DNA from: Dyella silvae
GTDB lineage: Bacteria; Pseudomonadota; Gammaproteobacteria; Xanthomonadales; Rhodanobacteraceae
NCBI RefSeq assembly: GCF_026421305.1
Contig: NZ_JAPJBQ010000002.1
Location: 248,001 to 312,000, forward strand
DNA: 64,000 bases
Direction of reading: 5' to 3'
This document shows, piece after piece, positions 26,536 through 36,460 of this stretch. Within the stretch, counting starts at the first letter, position 1; each line of letters opens with the position of its first letter. The notes below the pieces were generated by a model. The model searched no databases. It was not told the DNA's origin and was given only the letters and a program-made list of their open reading frames with translations. The translations under genes were made by a program, and so were the position numbers.

Positions 26536-27006
26536 ATGAGTCAGGCGTTGTCGCTGTATCGCCGGTTGGTTTCCCTGCCAATGGGTCGTTGGCTGTACGG
26601 CCGCCTGATCTGCTTCAAGGCGCCTTACTTCGCCACCATCGCGCCGCGCTTCGTTGCGCTGGAGCCGGGGCGTTGCGCCATCGACATCCGCGATCGCCGT
26701 CGGGTGCACAACCATATCGGTACCGTGCACGCGATTGCGTTGTGCAACACGGCCGAACTCAGTGCCGGCATGATGACCGATGTCACCATTCCCGCCAGCA
26801 TGCGCTGGATTCCCAAGGGCATGAGCGTCGAATACCTGGCCAAGGCCAAGGGCACCATGCATGCGGTAGCGGCGCCGGAAACTGCGGCGGTTGAGTCGTC
26901 CAGCGGTTATGCCTGGCCGGTCACGGTGAGCATTCGCGACGATGCGGACAAGGAAGTATTCCGTGCCCGCATCGATATGTGGGTGTCGCCGCGCAGCGCT
27001 CGCTGA
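26536..27006 (+). CDS. DUF4442/hotdog-fold thioesterase-like protein
   Basis: The 156-residue protein starts at ATG 26536 with CAGGAG 8 nt upstream. The pattern PYFATIAPRFVALEPGRCAIDIRDRRRVHNHIGTVHAIALCNTAELSAGM matches DUF4442/YiiD-C hotdog proteins, where the conserved HNHIGTVHA segment lies near the active site. By family knowledge it may hydrolyse acyl-CoA or act on fatty-acid derivatives. It follows fadE by 64 nt on the same strand, which supports a lipid role. Confidence 0.78.
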   Translation: MSQALSLYRRLVSLPMGRWLYGRLICFKAPYFATIAPRFVALEPGRCAIDIRDRRRVHNHIGTVHAIALCNTAELSAGMMTDVTIPASMRWIPKGMSVEYLAKAKGTMHAVAAPETAAVESSSGYAWPVTVSIRDDADKEVFRARIDMWVSPRSAR

Positions 27007-27013
27007 GGGCGTT

Positions 27014-28009
27014 TCAGGGCGCCATCACACAACGGTTCTTGCCTTCGTCCTTGGCGCGGTAGAGCGCACGGTCGGCCGCTTGTATCAGGTCTTCGTCGCT
27101 CTGCGTCTCGCCTTCCCACAACGCGATGCCGATGCTGGCGCTCACGTTGGCTACGAAAGGCCCCTTGCTGCCATCGAGCAGGTAGGGGGCCGCAAGTGCG
27201 GCGCCCACCTGCTGGCAACGGCGCAGTAGCGAGACATCGTCACTGACGTCTTCCAGGATGAGCGCGAACTCGTCGCCGCCCAGCCGCGCAACGGTATCGT
27301 TTGAACGAACCTGATCACCCAGGCGCTCGGCAATGGCCTGCAGCAGGGCGTCGCCGGCCGGGTGCCCCTGCGTGTCATTGACGGCCTTGAAGCCGTCGAT
27401 GTCCAGCAAAGCCAGCGCGAAGTCGGTGCCGTGCCGCGGCACGCGCTGCATGGCGGTGAGCAGGCGGTCGTGAAACAGCACGCGGTTGGGCAGGCCGGTA
27501 AGCATGTCATGCGTGGCCTGGTAGCGAATGCGATCCTCCACGCGCAGGCGTTCGGCGATTTCTACATTGAGCTGCGCGTTGCGCTCCTCCAGCGTGGCGA
27601 GCGTGGCCTTCAGCTCGGCGCGTGCGCGGTACAGTTCAAGAAACACGCGCACCTTGGACTGCAGAATCATGTCGTTGATCGGCTTGGCGATGTAGTCCAC
27701 CGCGCCGAAGTGGTAACCGCGCACGCGATTGATGTCGTCGGCGTAGGCGGCGGTGACGAAGATGATCGGCGTTTCGCGAAGCTTTTCATCCTCGCCGATC
27801 AGAAAGGCCACTTCGAAGCCGTCCATCTCCGGCATGTTCACGTCGAGCAGAATCAACGCGAATTCGTGATCCAGGCAAAGCGCCAGCGCGGCGTTGCCGT
27901 TGTCGGCCTCAAAGAGTTGCGCGCCACTGTCGGCAAGCAGGTGGCGCATGGCCACCAGATTGGCGGGCGTGTCGTCGACAACAAGGATTTTGGGCGAAGG
28001 TAGCGTCAT
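27014..28009 (-). CDS. Response regulator with GGDEF output (PleD/WspR-like diguanylate cyclase)
   Basis: The 331-residue protein starts at 28009, overlapping the cheB stop (ATGA). The receiver domain (about 1-125) has DD near residue 12, phosphoacceptor in LLDVNMPEMDG, and K in YIAKPIND. A coiled coil follows (about 130-170), then a GGDEF domain with intact GGDEF and the inhibitory site RSND (RxxD at the correct distance). It makes cyclic di-GMP when phosphorylated, with likely product inhibition. It is the last gene of a four-gene operon, so the hybrid kinase is the probable phosphodonor. Confidence 0.93.
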   Translation of the reverse strand: MTLPSPKILVVDDTPANLVAMRHLLADSGAQLFEADNGNAALALCLDHEFALILLDVNMPEMDGFEVAFLIGEDEKLRETPIIFVTAAYADDINRVRGYHFGAVDYIAKPINDMILQSKVRVFLELYRARAELKATLATLEERNAQLNVEIAERLRVEDRIRYQATHDMLTGLPNRVLFHDRLLTAMQRVPRHGTDFALALLDIDGFKAVNDTQGHPAGDALLQAIAERLGDQVRSNDTVARLGGDEFALILEDVSDDVSLLRRCQQVGAALAAPYLLDGSKGPFVANVSASIGIALWEGETQSDEDLIQAADRALYRAKDEGKNRCVMAP

Positions 28010-28575
28010 GGCAGGCACAAACGGTTGAGCAGTGGGGCAATACCGGCGAGCGGCAGGCAATGGTCGGCGCCCGCGAGTTCCAGTGCCGCGGCGGGCATGG
28101 CAGAAACCTCGGCGTCGGAGGGTTCTTGCACAATAGCCAGGCCGCCAAGGCGGCGAATGTGCCGAAGGCCCTCGGCGCCATCCCGGTTGGCACCGGTGAG
28201 TACGACACCGATAAGTGCGTCACGAAACGCTTCGGCCGCCGAGTCGAACAGTACGTCGATGGAAGGACGCGCAAAACTCACGCGCTCGTCGACCGACAGT
28301 GAAAAGCGATGGCTGGTTTCCACCAGCAGGTGATAGCCACTCGGTGCGACATGAATGGTGCCATCCTGCATCATCGCGCGTTCACGCGCTTCGACGACCG
28401 GCAGGGTGGCGTGCTGCGCCAGCAGCTCGCACATCAGGGTCACGGTCGATGAGCCGGTGTGGCAGCACAGCGCGATGGGCTGTTGGAGTTGCGGAGAAAG
28501 GGCAGCAAACAAGGTCTCCAGCGCGTTGAGCCCGCCTGCGGAACAACCGATGACGATGGCGCGCGGCGTCGTCAT
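28006..28575 (-). CDS. Stand-alone CheB-type methylesterase
   Basis: The 189-residue protein is only the catalytic CheB domain, without a receiver. It has the catalytic triad Ser12 (IGCSAGG), His39 (CCHTGSS) and Asp132 (GANRDGAEG). It starts 1 nt from the end of cheR and overlaps the next gene by four bases. CheB demethylates or deamidates receptor glutamyl residues. No chemoreceptor lies in this operon, so the target might be elsewhere or the HisKA protein's coiled coil. Confidence 0.9.
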   Translation of the reverse strand: MTTPRAIVIGCSAGGLNALETLFAALSPQLQQPIALCCHTGSSTVTLMCELLAQHATLPVVEARERAMMQDGTIHVAPSGYHLLVETSHRFSLSVDERVSFARPSIDVLFDSAAEAFRDALIGVVLTGANRDGAEGLRHIRRLGGLAIVQEPSDAEVSAMPAAALELAGADHCLPLAGIAPLLNRLCLP

Positions 28576-28576
28576 G

Positions 28577-29446
28577 TTATCCCCGCCCGGAAGCGCGCGA
28601 CCCCAGCCGATAGATGCGCAACGCCGGATCGACCGGGGTGAAATCTGCAGCCGATGGCGCGAAATCCAGGCTCTCGCGCGTGCCGAGGCAAAGGAATCCG
28701 CCGCGAACGAGGCTGTCCCGGAACAGCGCGAGCGTGCGGTCCTGCAGCGGATCGGAGAAGTAGATCAGCACATTCCGGCACAGCACCAGATGCGCTTCGC
28801 AGAACACCTCGTCGGTGACCAGATTGTGGTTGGCGAAGATCACGTTGCGGCGCAGCCGCTGGTCGAGCTTGATGAACTCGTAGCGCGCACTGTAGTAGTC
28901 GGCGAGCGAATGGCTGCCACCGGCGGCGAGGTAGTTGCGCGACCACAGTTGCGCCTCCTTCGCCGGGTAGATGCCTTCCTGGGCCTGGTTCAGCGCGCTT
29001 TGGTTGAAGTCGGTGGCGTAGATTTGCGTGCGCTCGTACAGGCCCGCCTCTTCCAGCAGGATGGCCAGCGAATACACCTCCTGCCCGTGCGCGCAGCCGG
29101 CCTGCCAGATATTGATCTGCGGATACGAGGCCAGCACCGGAAACACCTGTTCGCGCAGTGCCTGAAACACGTCCGGGTCGCGAAACATTTCCGATACCGG
29201 CACCGACAGCCCTTCCAGCACCACGGAGAGAAAACCCGGCTCGTGCAACAGGCGACCCGTCAGCGTGCTGACCGTATCGGCGTGCTGTGAGTGCGCCAAC
29301 TGCAATATGCGGCGCTTCAGCGAGGCAGGCGCGTACTGGCTGAAGTCGTAGCCATGGCGCAACTTGAGCGCGCGAACAAACAGCTCGACCTCGATGTCCT
29401 CCAGAGCGACATCGGCAGCGGCGGTCTCGCGGGCGGTGTCATTCAT
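28577..29446 (-). CDS. CheR-type protein-glutamate methyltransferase
   Basis: The 289-residue protein starts at 29446, overlapping the kinase stop (ATGA). It has a CheR N-terminal helical domain (YDFSQYAPASLKRRILQL) and the SAM-binding catalytic domain (IWQAGCAHGQEVYSLAILLEE, IYATDFNQSALNQAQEG, LVLCRNVLIYFSDPLQ). CheR methylates glutamates on chemoreceptors. Placed between a hybrid kinase and CheB, it suggests an adaptation-like module, inferred from the operon. Confidence 0.92.
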   Translation of the reverse strand: MNDTARETAAADVALEDIEVELFVRALKLRHGYDFSQYAPASLKRRILQLAHSQHADTVSTLTGRLLHEPGFLSVVLEGLSVPVSEMFRDPDVFQALREQVFPVLASYPQINIWQAGCAHGQEVYSLAILLEEAGLYERTQIYATDFNQSALNQAQEGIYPAKEAQLWSRNYLAAGGSHSLADYYSARYEFIKLDQRLRRNVIFANHNLVTDEVFCEAHLVLCRNVLIYFSDPLQDRTLALFRDSLVRGGFLCLGTRESLDFAPSAADFTPVDPALRIYRLGSRASGRG

Positions 29447-32400
29447 CGATGCAGCCACACATGCATCATCGACGACAGCTTGTCGATGTCGATGGGCTTG
29501 GACAGATAATCGTTGGCGCCCGCATCCAGGCATTTCTCGCGATCGCCGCGCATGGCCTTGGCGGTGAGCGCGATAATCGGCAGCTTGGCCAGACGAGGCT
29601 GGGCGCGAACCTCGCGAATGGTGTCATAGCCGTCCATCACCGGCATCATCACGTCCATCAGCACCAACTCGATGTCGTCGTGATCGGCCAGTGCCTTGAG
29701 TGCTTTCTGGCCGTCCTGGGCCATGGCCACGTGCATGCCCCAGCTGCGCAGCACCTTGGACAGCGCAAACAGGTTGCGCATATCGTCATCCACCAGCAGC
29801 ACCTTGCGGTCGCGCAGGCCTTTGCCGTTGGCTGAGCTGGCGGCGGGTGCCGCCACCTTGGCGCCGTGACGCTGACCATCCTGGATGCTGTGCAGGAACA
29901 GGCTCACCTCATCCATCAGGCGCTCTGGCGAGCGCGCACCCTTGATCACAATGCTGTCGGTGTACTGGCGCAGTTTTAGGCTTTCTTCGCGGCTCAGCTC
30001 ACGTCCGGAATAGATCACCACGGGTGGTATCTGGCCGGTGGCGGCCAGCTTTTCAAGGAACTCGGTGCCCGACATGCCGGGCAGGCCCAGGTCGAGCACA
30101 ATGCAGTCGTAGGTGGTCTCGGCGCTGCGCTCAAGGGCTTCTTCGGCCGTACCGACTTCGTCGATGGTGACGTCGTCATGGCGCAGCAGCGTGCGCAGGG
30201 CAGCGCGCGAATCGGCATCGTCATCGACGATCAGCAGATGACGCATGTGGCCTTCGGCAAAGTGCAGCAGGCGGTCGAATGCATCGCCGATGGCTTCGCG
30301 GCTCACCGGCTTGGTCAGGAAACCTACCGCGCCCAGTTCGCGGCCGCGATTGGCTTCGTCGACGGCGGAGATGAAATGCACCGGCACATGGCGTGTCGCC
30401 TGGTTTTCTTTCAGCTTGGAGATCACCGTCCAGCCGTCCATGCCGGGCAGCATCACGTCGAGCAGGATGCCGGTCGGCCGGTAACGCAGGGCGAGTTGCA
30501 GGCCCGATTCGCCATCGGCGGCGGCCAGCGCGCGATAACCCTTGCGCCGGACCATGTCGGCCAGGATGCGCGCAAATACAGGGTCGTCCTCAATGATGAG
30601 GATCACGGTCTCGCCAGGCGCGACGAGCTCGCGGTCGTCTTCAATGGTTTCCGGCAGCAACGCCGCCGTCGTTGCGAGACGAGGCGCGTTGGGTGCCGGA
30701 GTGGCAGCGGACGTGACCGTCACCACGCCGTCCGCCACCGGGCCATGTTGAGGCAACAGGATGGTAAACGTACTGCCGTGCCCGACGTCGCTGTGCATCA
30801 CGATGTCGCCGTCCAGCAATTGTGCGATGCGCCTGGAAATGGTCAGGCCCAGGCCGGTGCCGCCGTACTGCCGGCTCGTGCTGGCGTCCACCTGCTCGAA
30901 TGCGTGGAAAATCTTCTGGGCTTTCTCGGGCGGAATGCCGATGCCGGTATCGCTGACCGCAATGGCGATCATCTCTTTGCCCTGCATCGAGGGCGGTAAC
31001 GCCAATGCCGCTGACGGCCTGCCGATGTGCACGTTCACCGAACCGTGATGCGTGAACTTGAAAGCATTGCCGATCAGGTTGTTGGCGATCTGTTCGAGTT
31101 TGGTGGCGTCAGTGCGCAGGGCGATGGGCAGGCCGGGCTCGATATCGATGTTGAAGCCCAGCTGCTTCTCCTGGGCGACATGGTTGAAGGTGCGCCTGAG
31201 CGCGCGCTCCAGATCGGCCAGCGGGAAATCGTCCAGCACCACGTCCATCTTGCCGGCCTCGACCTTGGAGAGGTCGAGGATGTCATTGATGAGCCGCAGC
31301 AGACTGCTGCCCGAGTCGTGGATGATGCGCGCCGACTCGATCTGTTCCGCATCGAGGTTGCCTTCGCGATTGTCGGCAAGGCTGCGCGACAGGATAAGCA
31401 GGCTGTTTAGCGGCGTGCGCAGCTCGTGCGACATATTGGCCAGGAATTCGGATTTGTACTGGCTGGCGCGTGCCAGTTCCTCAGCCTTCTCTTCCGTTTC
31501 GTGTTGCAGCGTTTCGAGCACCAGCTTCTGCTGGTTGAGCGTCTCGGTCTTCTGGCGCAATTCTTCGTTGGAGGCCTGCAGCTCCTCGGTCTGCACGCGC
31601 AGCTCTTCTTCCGATGCGAGCAGGCGTTGCGACTGCTCCTGCAGTTCATGCGTCTTGGCGCTGAGTTCTTCGTTGGTAACCTGCAGGTCCTGTTGCTGGC
31701 GACGCAGGGTTTCTTCGGAGGCGCGCAGTTCGTCGGCCTGCTCGCTGGTGCGCCGGAGCAGGTCTTGGGTGCGGATGGCCCGGCCGAGGTTCTCAAGCGA
31801 CAGCGAGGCGATCGGCAGCAGTTCGGCGAGCAGGCGCTGCTGAGGGTCGGTGAAGTGATGGAAGCTGGCCAGTTCCAGCACGCCGAGCAATTTGCCGCGC
31901 AGGGTCAGCGGCAACACCGTGACACTGCGTGGCGATGCCTCGCCGGTGCCTGAGTGGATGCGCACATAGTCGCTGGGCACGTCCTGTAGGGTGATGGGCT
32001 TCTGTTCCAGCGCAGACTGGCCCACGAGGCCTTCGCCCAAGGCGTACTCGGTGCTCAGGTGACGGCGCTGCTGGTAGCCGTAGCTGCCCTGCAGGCGCAG
32101 CCGTTGCTGTTCTTCGTCGAAGCGATAGAACATGCCGACGCCGCATTCGAGCAGCGGCACCAGCGAGCTGGTGAGTTGCCCGGCAAACTCGCGTTCGTTC
32201 TCCATTTTTTGGAGGTCACTGGCGATCTCCGAGACCTGCGTCTTCACCCAGGTCTGGGCGGCCGTCTCGATCGCCATCTGCTTGAACACTTGCAACGCGC
32301 GGGCGATCTCGCCGATCTCGTCGCGGCGTTCGATCTGGCGGATTTCCACGGTGTGATCGTGGTTGGCCAGGCGCGTCATCAGGTCCGTCATGCGCCGGAT

Positions 32401-33096
32401 TGGCCGGGTGATCAGGCGATACGTCATGTAGACCACCGAGCTACCCAGCAGAAGGCTGAGCAACATGGTGATCCAGATCGCCGCGCGTACTTCGGTGATG
32501 TCGCGCCGTTGCGTCGCTTCCCGCTGATCGAGCAGGCTGCGCTCCGTATCGTCCATGTTGTCCAGGAGGCCGAGAATATCCTGGACGCTGACGGTGCGAC
32601 GGGCGAGAAACTGGGACTGCGCGCGGATGTGCTCGCTCGCCGCTTCGGCAGGGTCATTGACGTGGATGGCCTGAATGGCGTCGATGCCGTTGGCCTGCGC
32701 TTCCTTCTGCCATTGATCGACCATCGTCTGGAGACGGTCGATGCGTGTTTGCTGCACCGGGTTGTCGCTGGTCAGGTTGCGTAGCTCAGCAATGTCCTTG
32801 GCCAGACTGGTATTTGCCTTTTGATAGCTCCCCAGCTCGCCGCTCTGCGAATCGAGCAGGTAGCCGCGCACGGCGATCTGGCTGGCCTGCAGGTGCTCGA
32901 AGACGTCGTCGATCTTGGCACGCACGTCATAGGTGTGCCTGGACCAGTGCGCGCTGACATCCTGCCTGGCCAGCGATTGCAGGGTGACGATGCTGCAGAT
33001 CACGAACAGCAGCATCAGCGTGCCGATGGCAAGCAGGATCTTCACCTGCATGGGCTGATGCGCCAGCCAGGTATAGCGATTTTTGGGGGTGGCCAT
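29443..33096 (-). CDS. CHASE3-HAMP-GAF hybrid histidine kinase with three receiver domains
   Basis: The 1,217-residue inner-membrane sensor has TM1 (about 19-40), a periplasmic CHASE3 domain (45-190), TM2 (206-226) and HAMP (229-285). A GAF domain (305-440) and a long coiled coil (445-550) with Gln/Glu repeats follow. HisKA has H557 in SHELRTP, and HATPase has N box NNLIGNAFKF and DTGIGIP. Three receivers carry phosphoacceptors near D880, D1002 and D1148. It heads an overlapping operon with cheR, cheB and a REC-GGDEF cyclase. Similar kinase-CheR-CheB sets are known in Proteobacteria without classical receptors. The signal is unknown. Confidence 0.93.
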   Translation of the reverse strand: MATPKNRYTWLAHQPMQVKILLAIGTLMLLFVICSIVTLQSLARQDVSAHWSRHTYDVRAKIDDVFEHLQASQIAVRGYLLDSQSGELGSYQKANTSLAKDIAELRNLTSDNPVQQTRIDRLQTMVDQWQKEAQANGIDAIQAIHVNDPAEAASEHIRAQSQFLARRTVSVQDILGLLDNMDDTERSLLDQREATQRRDITEVRAAIWITMLLSLLLGSSVVYMTYRLITRPIRRMTDLMTRLANHDHTVEIRQIERRDEIGEIARALQVFKQMAIETAAQTWVKTQVSEIASDLQKMENEREFAGQLTSSLVPLLECGVGMFYRFDEEQQRLRLQGSYGYQQRRHLSTEYALGEGLVGQSALEQKPITLQDVPSDYVRIHSGTGEASPRSVTVLPLTLRGKLLGVLELASFHHFTDPQQRLLAELLPIASLSLENLGRAIRTQDLLRRTSEQADELRASEETLRRQQQDLQVTNEELSAKTHELQEQSQRLLASEEELRVQTEELQASNEELRQKTETLNQQKLVLETLQHETEEKAEELARASQYKSEFLANMSHELRTPLNSLLILSRSLADNREGNLDAEQIESARIIHDSGSSLLRLINDILDLSKVEAGKMDVVLDDFPLADLERALRRTFNHVAQEKQLGFNIDIEPGLPIALRTDATKLEQIANNLIGNAFKFTHHGSVNVHIGRPSAALALPPSMQGKEMIAIAVSDTGIGIPPEKAQKIFHAFEQVDASTSRQYGGTGLGLTISRRIAQLLDGDIVMHSDVGHGSTFTILLPQHGPVADGVVTVTSAATPAPNAPRLATTAALLPETIEDDRELVAPGETVILIIEDDPVFARILADMVRRKGYRALAAADGESGLQLALRYRPTGILLDVMLPGMDGWTVISKLKENQATRHVPVHFISAVDEANRGRELGAVGFLTKPVSREAIGDAFDRLLHFAEGHMRHLLIVDDDADSRAALRTLLRHDDVTIDEVGTAEEALERSAETTYDCIVLDLGLPGMSGTEFLEKLAATGQIPPVVIYSGRELSREESLKLRQYTDSIVIKGARSPERLMDEVSLFLHSIQDGQRHGAKVAAPAASSANGKGLRDRKVLLVDDDMRNLFALSKVLRSWGMHVAMAQDGQKALKALADHDDIELVLMDVMMPVMDGYDTIREVRAQPRLAKLPIIALTAKAMRGDREKCLDAGANDYLSKPIDIDKLSSMMHVWLHR

Positions 33097-33185
33097 GCGT
33101 CTTCACGTTGTCTTGGCCTGGGCGTCCTGCCGGGCCGGGCGGTTCTTATCAGGTTATCCGCAACTTCGTGAAGGCAAAAGCGGCA

Positions 33186-34103
33186 TCAGGCCGTTGCGGC
33201 AGCGCGTCGGCGCCAGCTTGGCGAAATGATGGTGCCGCGCCGGATGGCCACGATAAGCAACACGGCGGACACGCTTGAGCAGAGGATCAGCGCCACCACC
33301 GAGGCCTCGGCGCCGAACACGCCGCCACTCAGCCAGTCGGGCCCGGTGCGGTTGGAGATCAGCCAGCCGTGGGCTGCCGTGCCCGACACGGGAATGCCGT
33401 ACACCGTGCCCTGCATGACGTTCCATGCCGCGTGCAGGCCGACACACGCCCACAGCGAACGGGTGACGTGATAGAGCAGGGCCAGCAGCACGCCGGCCTC
33501 GATGGCGATGGCCAGCGAGCTCCACAACGTAGCGCCAGGGTTGAAGATATGGGCAGCGCCAAAGAACAGGGCGGAAATCACCAGCGCCCACCAGGTGCCA
33601 AGGCCTTCCTCCACAATGCGGTACAGGACGCCGCGGGTAACAATTTCCTCGAAGATGCCTGCGCCGAGGCCGACGCCCAGCACGGCGGGAAGCCAATCCA
33701 CATCAGGATTCGCACCCGTGACGTGATAGCTGCCCGCCAGCCAGAGCACCAGCACGACGGCGCTGAAAAGCACCGCGCCGAGCAACAGGCCGGCTGTGCC
33801 CAGGGTGGGGATGTCGCGCGGCGCGAGTTCGCTCAGTTTGCGCCGCTCGATCGCTTTGACCAGCACCAGATAGCTGATGAAACCCGGCAAGGGCATGGTG
33901 GCCAGTCTGGCCAGTGATTGAGTCAGGTGCGAGGCGCCTTTATCCATCCATCCGGCCGCGGCGACGACCGGCCCGATGAGTCTGCTCAGCACGATGGTCA
34001 GCGCTATGAAGAAAGCGATGCGTGCGATAGGCGAAAACACCATCCAACGTTGCCAGCGAATGGCCGAAACGGGCGTGGTAAAAGCGATCTGATCGGCAGG
34101 CAT
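33186..34103 (-). CDS. CPBP (Rce1/type II CAAX) intramembrane protease
   Basis: With ATG 34103 (AAGGGGAG about 10 nt upstream) the protein has 305 residues and about eight transmembrane helices. The diagnostic motifs are FEEIVTRG (EExxxR), FFGAAH (FFxxxH) and HAAWN (HxxxN), all intact. The family includes CAAX proteases and bacteriocin-immunity proteins; the bacterial substrate is unknown. ATG 34151 is in frame but lacks a Shine-Dalgarno. It follows prfC on the same strand by more than 160 nt. Confidence 0.85.
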   Translation of the reverse strand: MPADQIAFTTPVSAIRWQRWMVFSPIARIAFFIALTIVLSRLIGPVVAAAGWMDKGASHLTQSLARLATMPLPGFISYLVLVKAIERRKLSELAPRDIPTLGTAGLLLGAVLFSAVVLVLWLAGSYHVTGANPDVDWLPAVLGVGLGAGIFEEIVTRGVLYRIVEEGLGTWWALVISALFFGAAHIFNPGATLWSSLAIAIEAGVLLALLYHVTRSLWACVGLHAAWNVMQGTVYGIPVSGTAAHGWLISNRTGPDWLSGGVFGAEASVVALILCSSVSAVLLIVAIRRGTIISPSWRRRAAATA

Positions 34104-34265
34104 GCGCTGCGGGCTCCCCTTGTGGAGGGGGTAGGCTAGCAGCGGCGACATCGGCGAAACATAGCCATGTAGTCACCCTGTTGCAGGCCGGGCTGTTGCG
34201 TAATTACCTGCGCAAGGCCCGCAGCCGCGTCGCCCCGGTCAGTACCGGGGCGATGATCATGTGTC

Positions 34266-35867
34266 TTACAAATCGAGCGACGTTGCGTGCTCGCGCGTGG
34301 CCGAGAAGCGCACGGCAGGTGAACGCTCTTGCGCCAGCTGCAGGTTTACTCGCGACGGTGCGAGATAAACCAGCTCACCCGCCGCATCGATGGCGAGGTT
34401 GTTGGCGTTCTTCTCACGGAATTCCTCGAGCTTTTTTGCGTCGTCGCAGTGAATCCAGCGCGCGGTGGCGACGGTGACGGGCTCGAAGGTGGCGTCCACG
34501 CCGTATTCGTCCTTGAGGCGATATGCAACCACGTCGAACTGCAGCACGCCCACTGCGCCGAGGATGAGGTCGTTGCTCATCATCGGGCGGAAGAACTGTG
34601 TGGCGCCTTCTTCCGACAGCTGGGCCAGACCTTTCTGCAGCGCCTTCATCTTCAGCGGATCGCGCAGACGCGCGCGGCGGAACAGTTCCGGTGCGAAGTT
34701 GGGGATACCGGTGAAGCTCACCATCTCGCCTTCGGTGAAGGTATCGCCGATGCCGATGGTGCCGTGGTTGTGCAGGCCGATCACGTCGCCGGGATAAGCG
34801 TTCTCGACAATCTCACGGTCGCTCGCCATGAAGGTGAGCGCATTGGCAATGCGCACGTCCTTGCCGGTGCGCGTCTGCATCATCTTCATGCCGGCGCTAT
34901 AGGTGCCCGAGCAGACGCGCATGAAGGCGATGCGGTCGCGGTGTGCGGGGTCCATGTTCGCCTGAATCTTGAACACGAAGCCGGTGAGCGCGCCTTCCTC
35001 GGGTTTCACGTCGCGCGACATCGTGGCGCGCGAGCGCGGCGAGGGCGCGTGCTCGACGAAGAAGTCCAGCAACAGCTGCACACCGAAGTTGTTCACCGCC
35101 GAGCCGAAAAACACCGGCGTCAGCTTGCCGGCAAGGTATTGCTCCACGTCGAACGGATGCGAAGCGCCTTGTACCAGCTCGAGTTCATCGCGCAGTTCGG
35201 CCAGCGCTTCAGCGCCAATGGCCGCATCGAGGCCCGGTGCGTCCAGGCCCTTGAAGATGGTCGAATCCTGGCGCGTGAAATTCTTGCCCTGCTCGAATAC
35301 GTGCACTTCGTCGAGCAGCAGGTGGTACACGCCTTTGAGGCGCTTGCCCATGCCGATGGGCCAGGTGAGCGGCGCACAGGCGATGCCGAGCACCGACTCC
35401 ACTTCGTCCAGCAGTTCGATCGGCGAACGGCCTTCGCGGTCCAGCTTGTTGATGAAGGTCATGATGGGCGTATCGCGCAGGCGGCACACCTCCATCAGCT
35501 TGATGGTGCGTTCTTCCACGCCCTTGGCGCAGTCGATCACCATCAGCGCCGAGTCCACGGCGGTGAGCACGCGATAGGTATCTTCCGAGAAGTCCGCGTG
35601 GCCCGGGGTGTCGAGCAGATTGACGATGCGGCCCTCGTACGGGAACTGCATCACCGACGAGGTCACCGAAATGCCGCGCTCCTTTTCCAGTGCCATCCAG
35701 TCGGAGGTGGCGTGGCGGGCGGCCTTGCGGCCCTTCACCGAGCCGGCCATCTGAATGGCGCCTCCGAACAGCAGCAGCTTTTCGGTGAGCGTGGTCTTGC
35801 CCGCGTCAGGGTGGCTGACGATGGCGAAGGTACGGCGGCGGCGGGTTTCGGTGAGATGCGTGGACAT
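34266..35867 (-). CDS. prfC: Peptide chain release factor 3
   Basis: The 533-residue translational GTPase has P-loop [13 protein letters not shown] and [12 protein letters not shown] (switch I). G3 is [15 protein letters not shown]4 is [10 protein letters not shown], and RF3-specific C-terminal domains follow. It recycles RF1/RF2 from the ribosome after termination. Length and motifs are normal. There is no strong Shine-Dalgarno in front of 35867 but the N-terminus matches the family. Confidence 0.97.
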   Translation of the reverse strand: MSTHLTETRRRRTFAIVSHPDAGKTTLTEKLLLFGGAIQMAGSVKGRKAARHATSDWMALEKERGISVTSSVMQFPYEGRIVNLLDTPGHADFSEDTYRVLTAVDSALMVIDCAKGVEERTIKLMEVCRLRDTPIMTFINKLDREGRSPIELLDEVESVLGIACAPLTWPIGMGKRLKGVYHLLLDEVHVFEQGKNFTRQDSTIFKGLDAPGLDAAIGAEALAELRDELELVQGASHPFDVEQYLAGKLTPVFFGSAVNNFGVQLLLDFFVEHAPSPRSRATMSRDVKPEEGALTGFVFKIQANMDPAHRDRIAFMRVCSGTYSAGMKMMQTRTGKDVRIANALTFMASDREIVENAYPGDVIGLHNHGTIGIGDTFTEGEMVSFTGIPNFAPELFRRARLRDPLKMKALQKGLAQLSEEGATQFFRPMMSNDLILGAVGVLQFDVVAYRLKDEYGVDATFEPVTVATARWIHCDDAKKLEEFREKNANNLAIDAAGELVYLAPSRVNLQLAQERSPAVRFSATREHATSLDL

Positions 35868-35951
35868 GGCGGTTTCTGGGCTCGCGAACCCGCCATTGTA
35901 CCAAGGGTGGGGGAGGGGTGCCGGGCACCATCTTTCTCTGTAGGAGCGGGG

Positions 35952-36449
35952 TCAGGTCCGGGCGGCGCGCTTCTCGCGCAACTGCTGGCGTCGCGCCAGG
36001 CTTTCCGGCGACCAGGTCTGGTCCAGGTCGTAGAACTGGGGAACGGCCAGGGCCCCTTCGGGGAGCACCACCCAGGGCTGCTTGGACTCGGTGTAGATGT
36101 GTATGTCCGGGGTGATCCGGTCTGGCTCGTCCAGCGTGCCCACGCGCACAAAGGCCACATCGTTGCCGCCGCCGGGGTAATGGCTCCACAGGGCGATGCG
36201 GCAATCCGGGCAACGGAGAATCTTCTGGCCCTTGCCGCTGTGCGAGGGCGTCACGATCACTTCCGGCATACCGGAAAGCAGAGTCAGGCGCTCGGTTTCC
36301 ACCATGGCGTTCAGGGCGAACGAGGCCCCCGTTTCACGCTGGCACCAGCGGCAGTGGCAGCAGTGCACGATGAGTGGCGGGCCGATCATGCGGTAGCGGA
36401 TCCGGCCGCAGTCGCAGCCACCTTCCAGCACAGCGTCGCCAGTCATCAT
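35952..36449 (-). CDS. GFA-family (Mss4-like) zinc-binding protein
   Basis: The 165-residue protein has the GFA zinc sites: GGCDCGRIRY, CCHCRWCQRETG and LRCPDCRIALWSHY. Family members include glutathione-dependent formaldehyde-activating enzyme and S-(hydroxymethyl)glutathione synthase, but most are uncharacterised. It starts at 36449 (or the next codon, 36446), with AGGAGG 6 nt upstream, 11 nt after the M24 peptidase stop, so the two are co-transcribed. Confidence 0.88.
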   Translation of the reverse strand: MMTGDAVLEGGCDCGRIRYRMIGPPLIVHCCHCRWCQRETGASFALNAMVETERLTLLSGMPEVIVTPSHSGKGQKILRCPDCRIALWSHYPGGGNDVAFVRVGTLDEPDRITPDIHIYTESKQPWVVLPEGALAVPQFYDLDQTWSPESLARRQQLREKRAART

Positions 36450-36460
36450 GTCGCGCCTCC

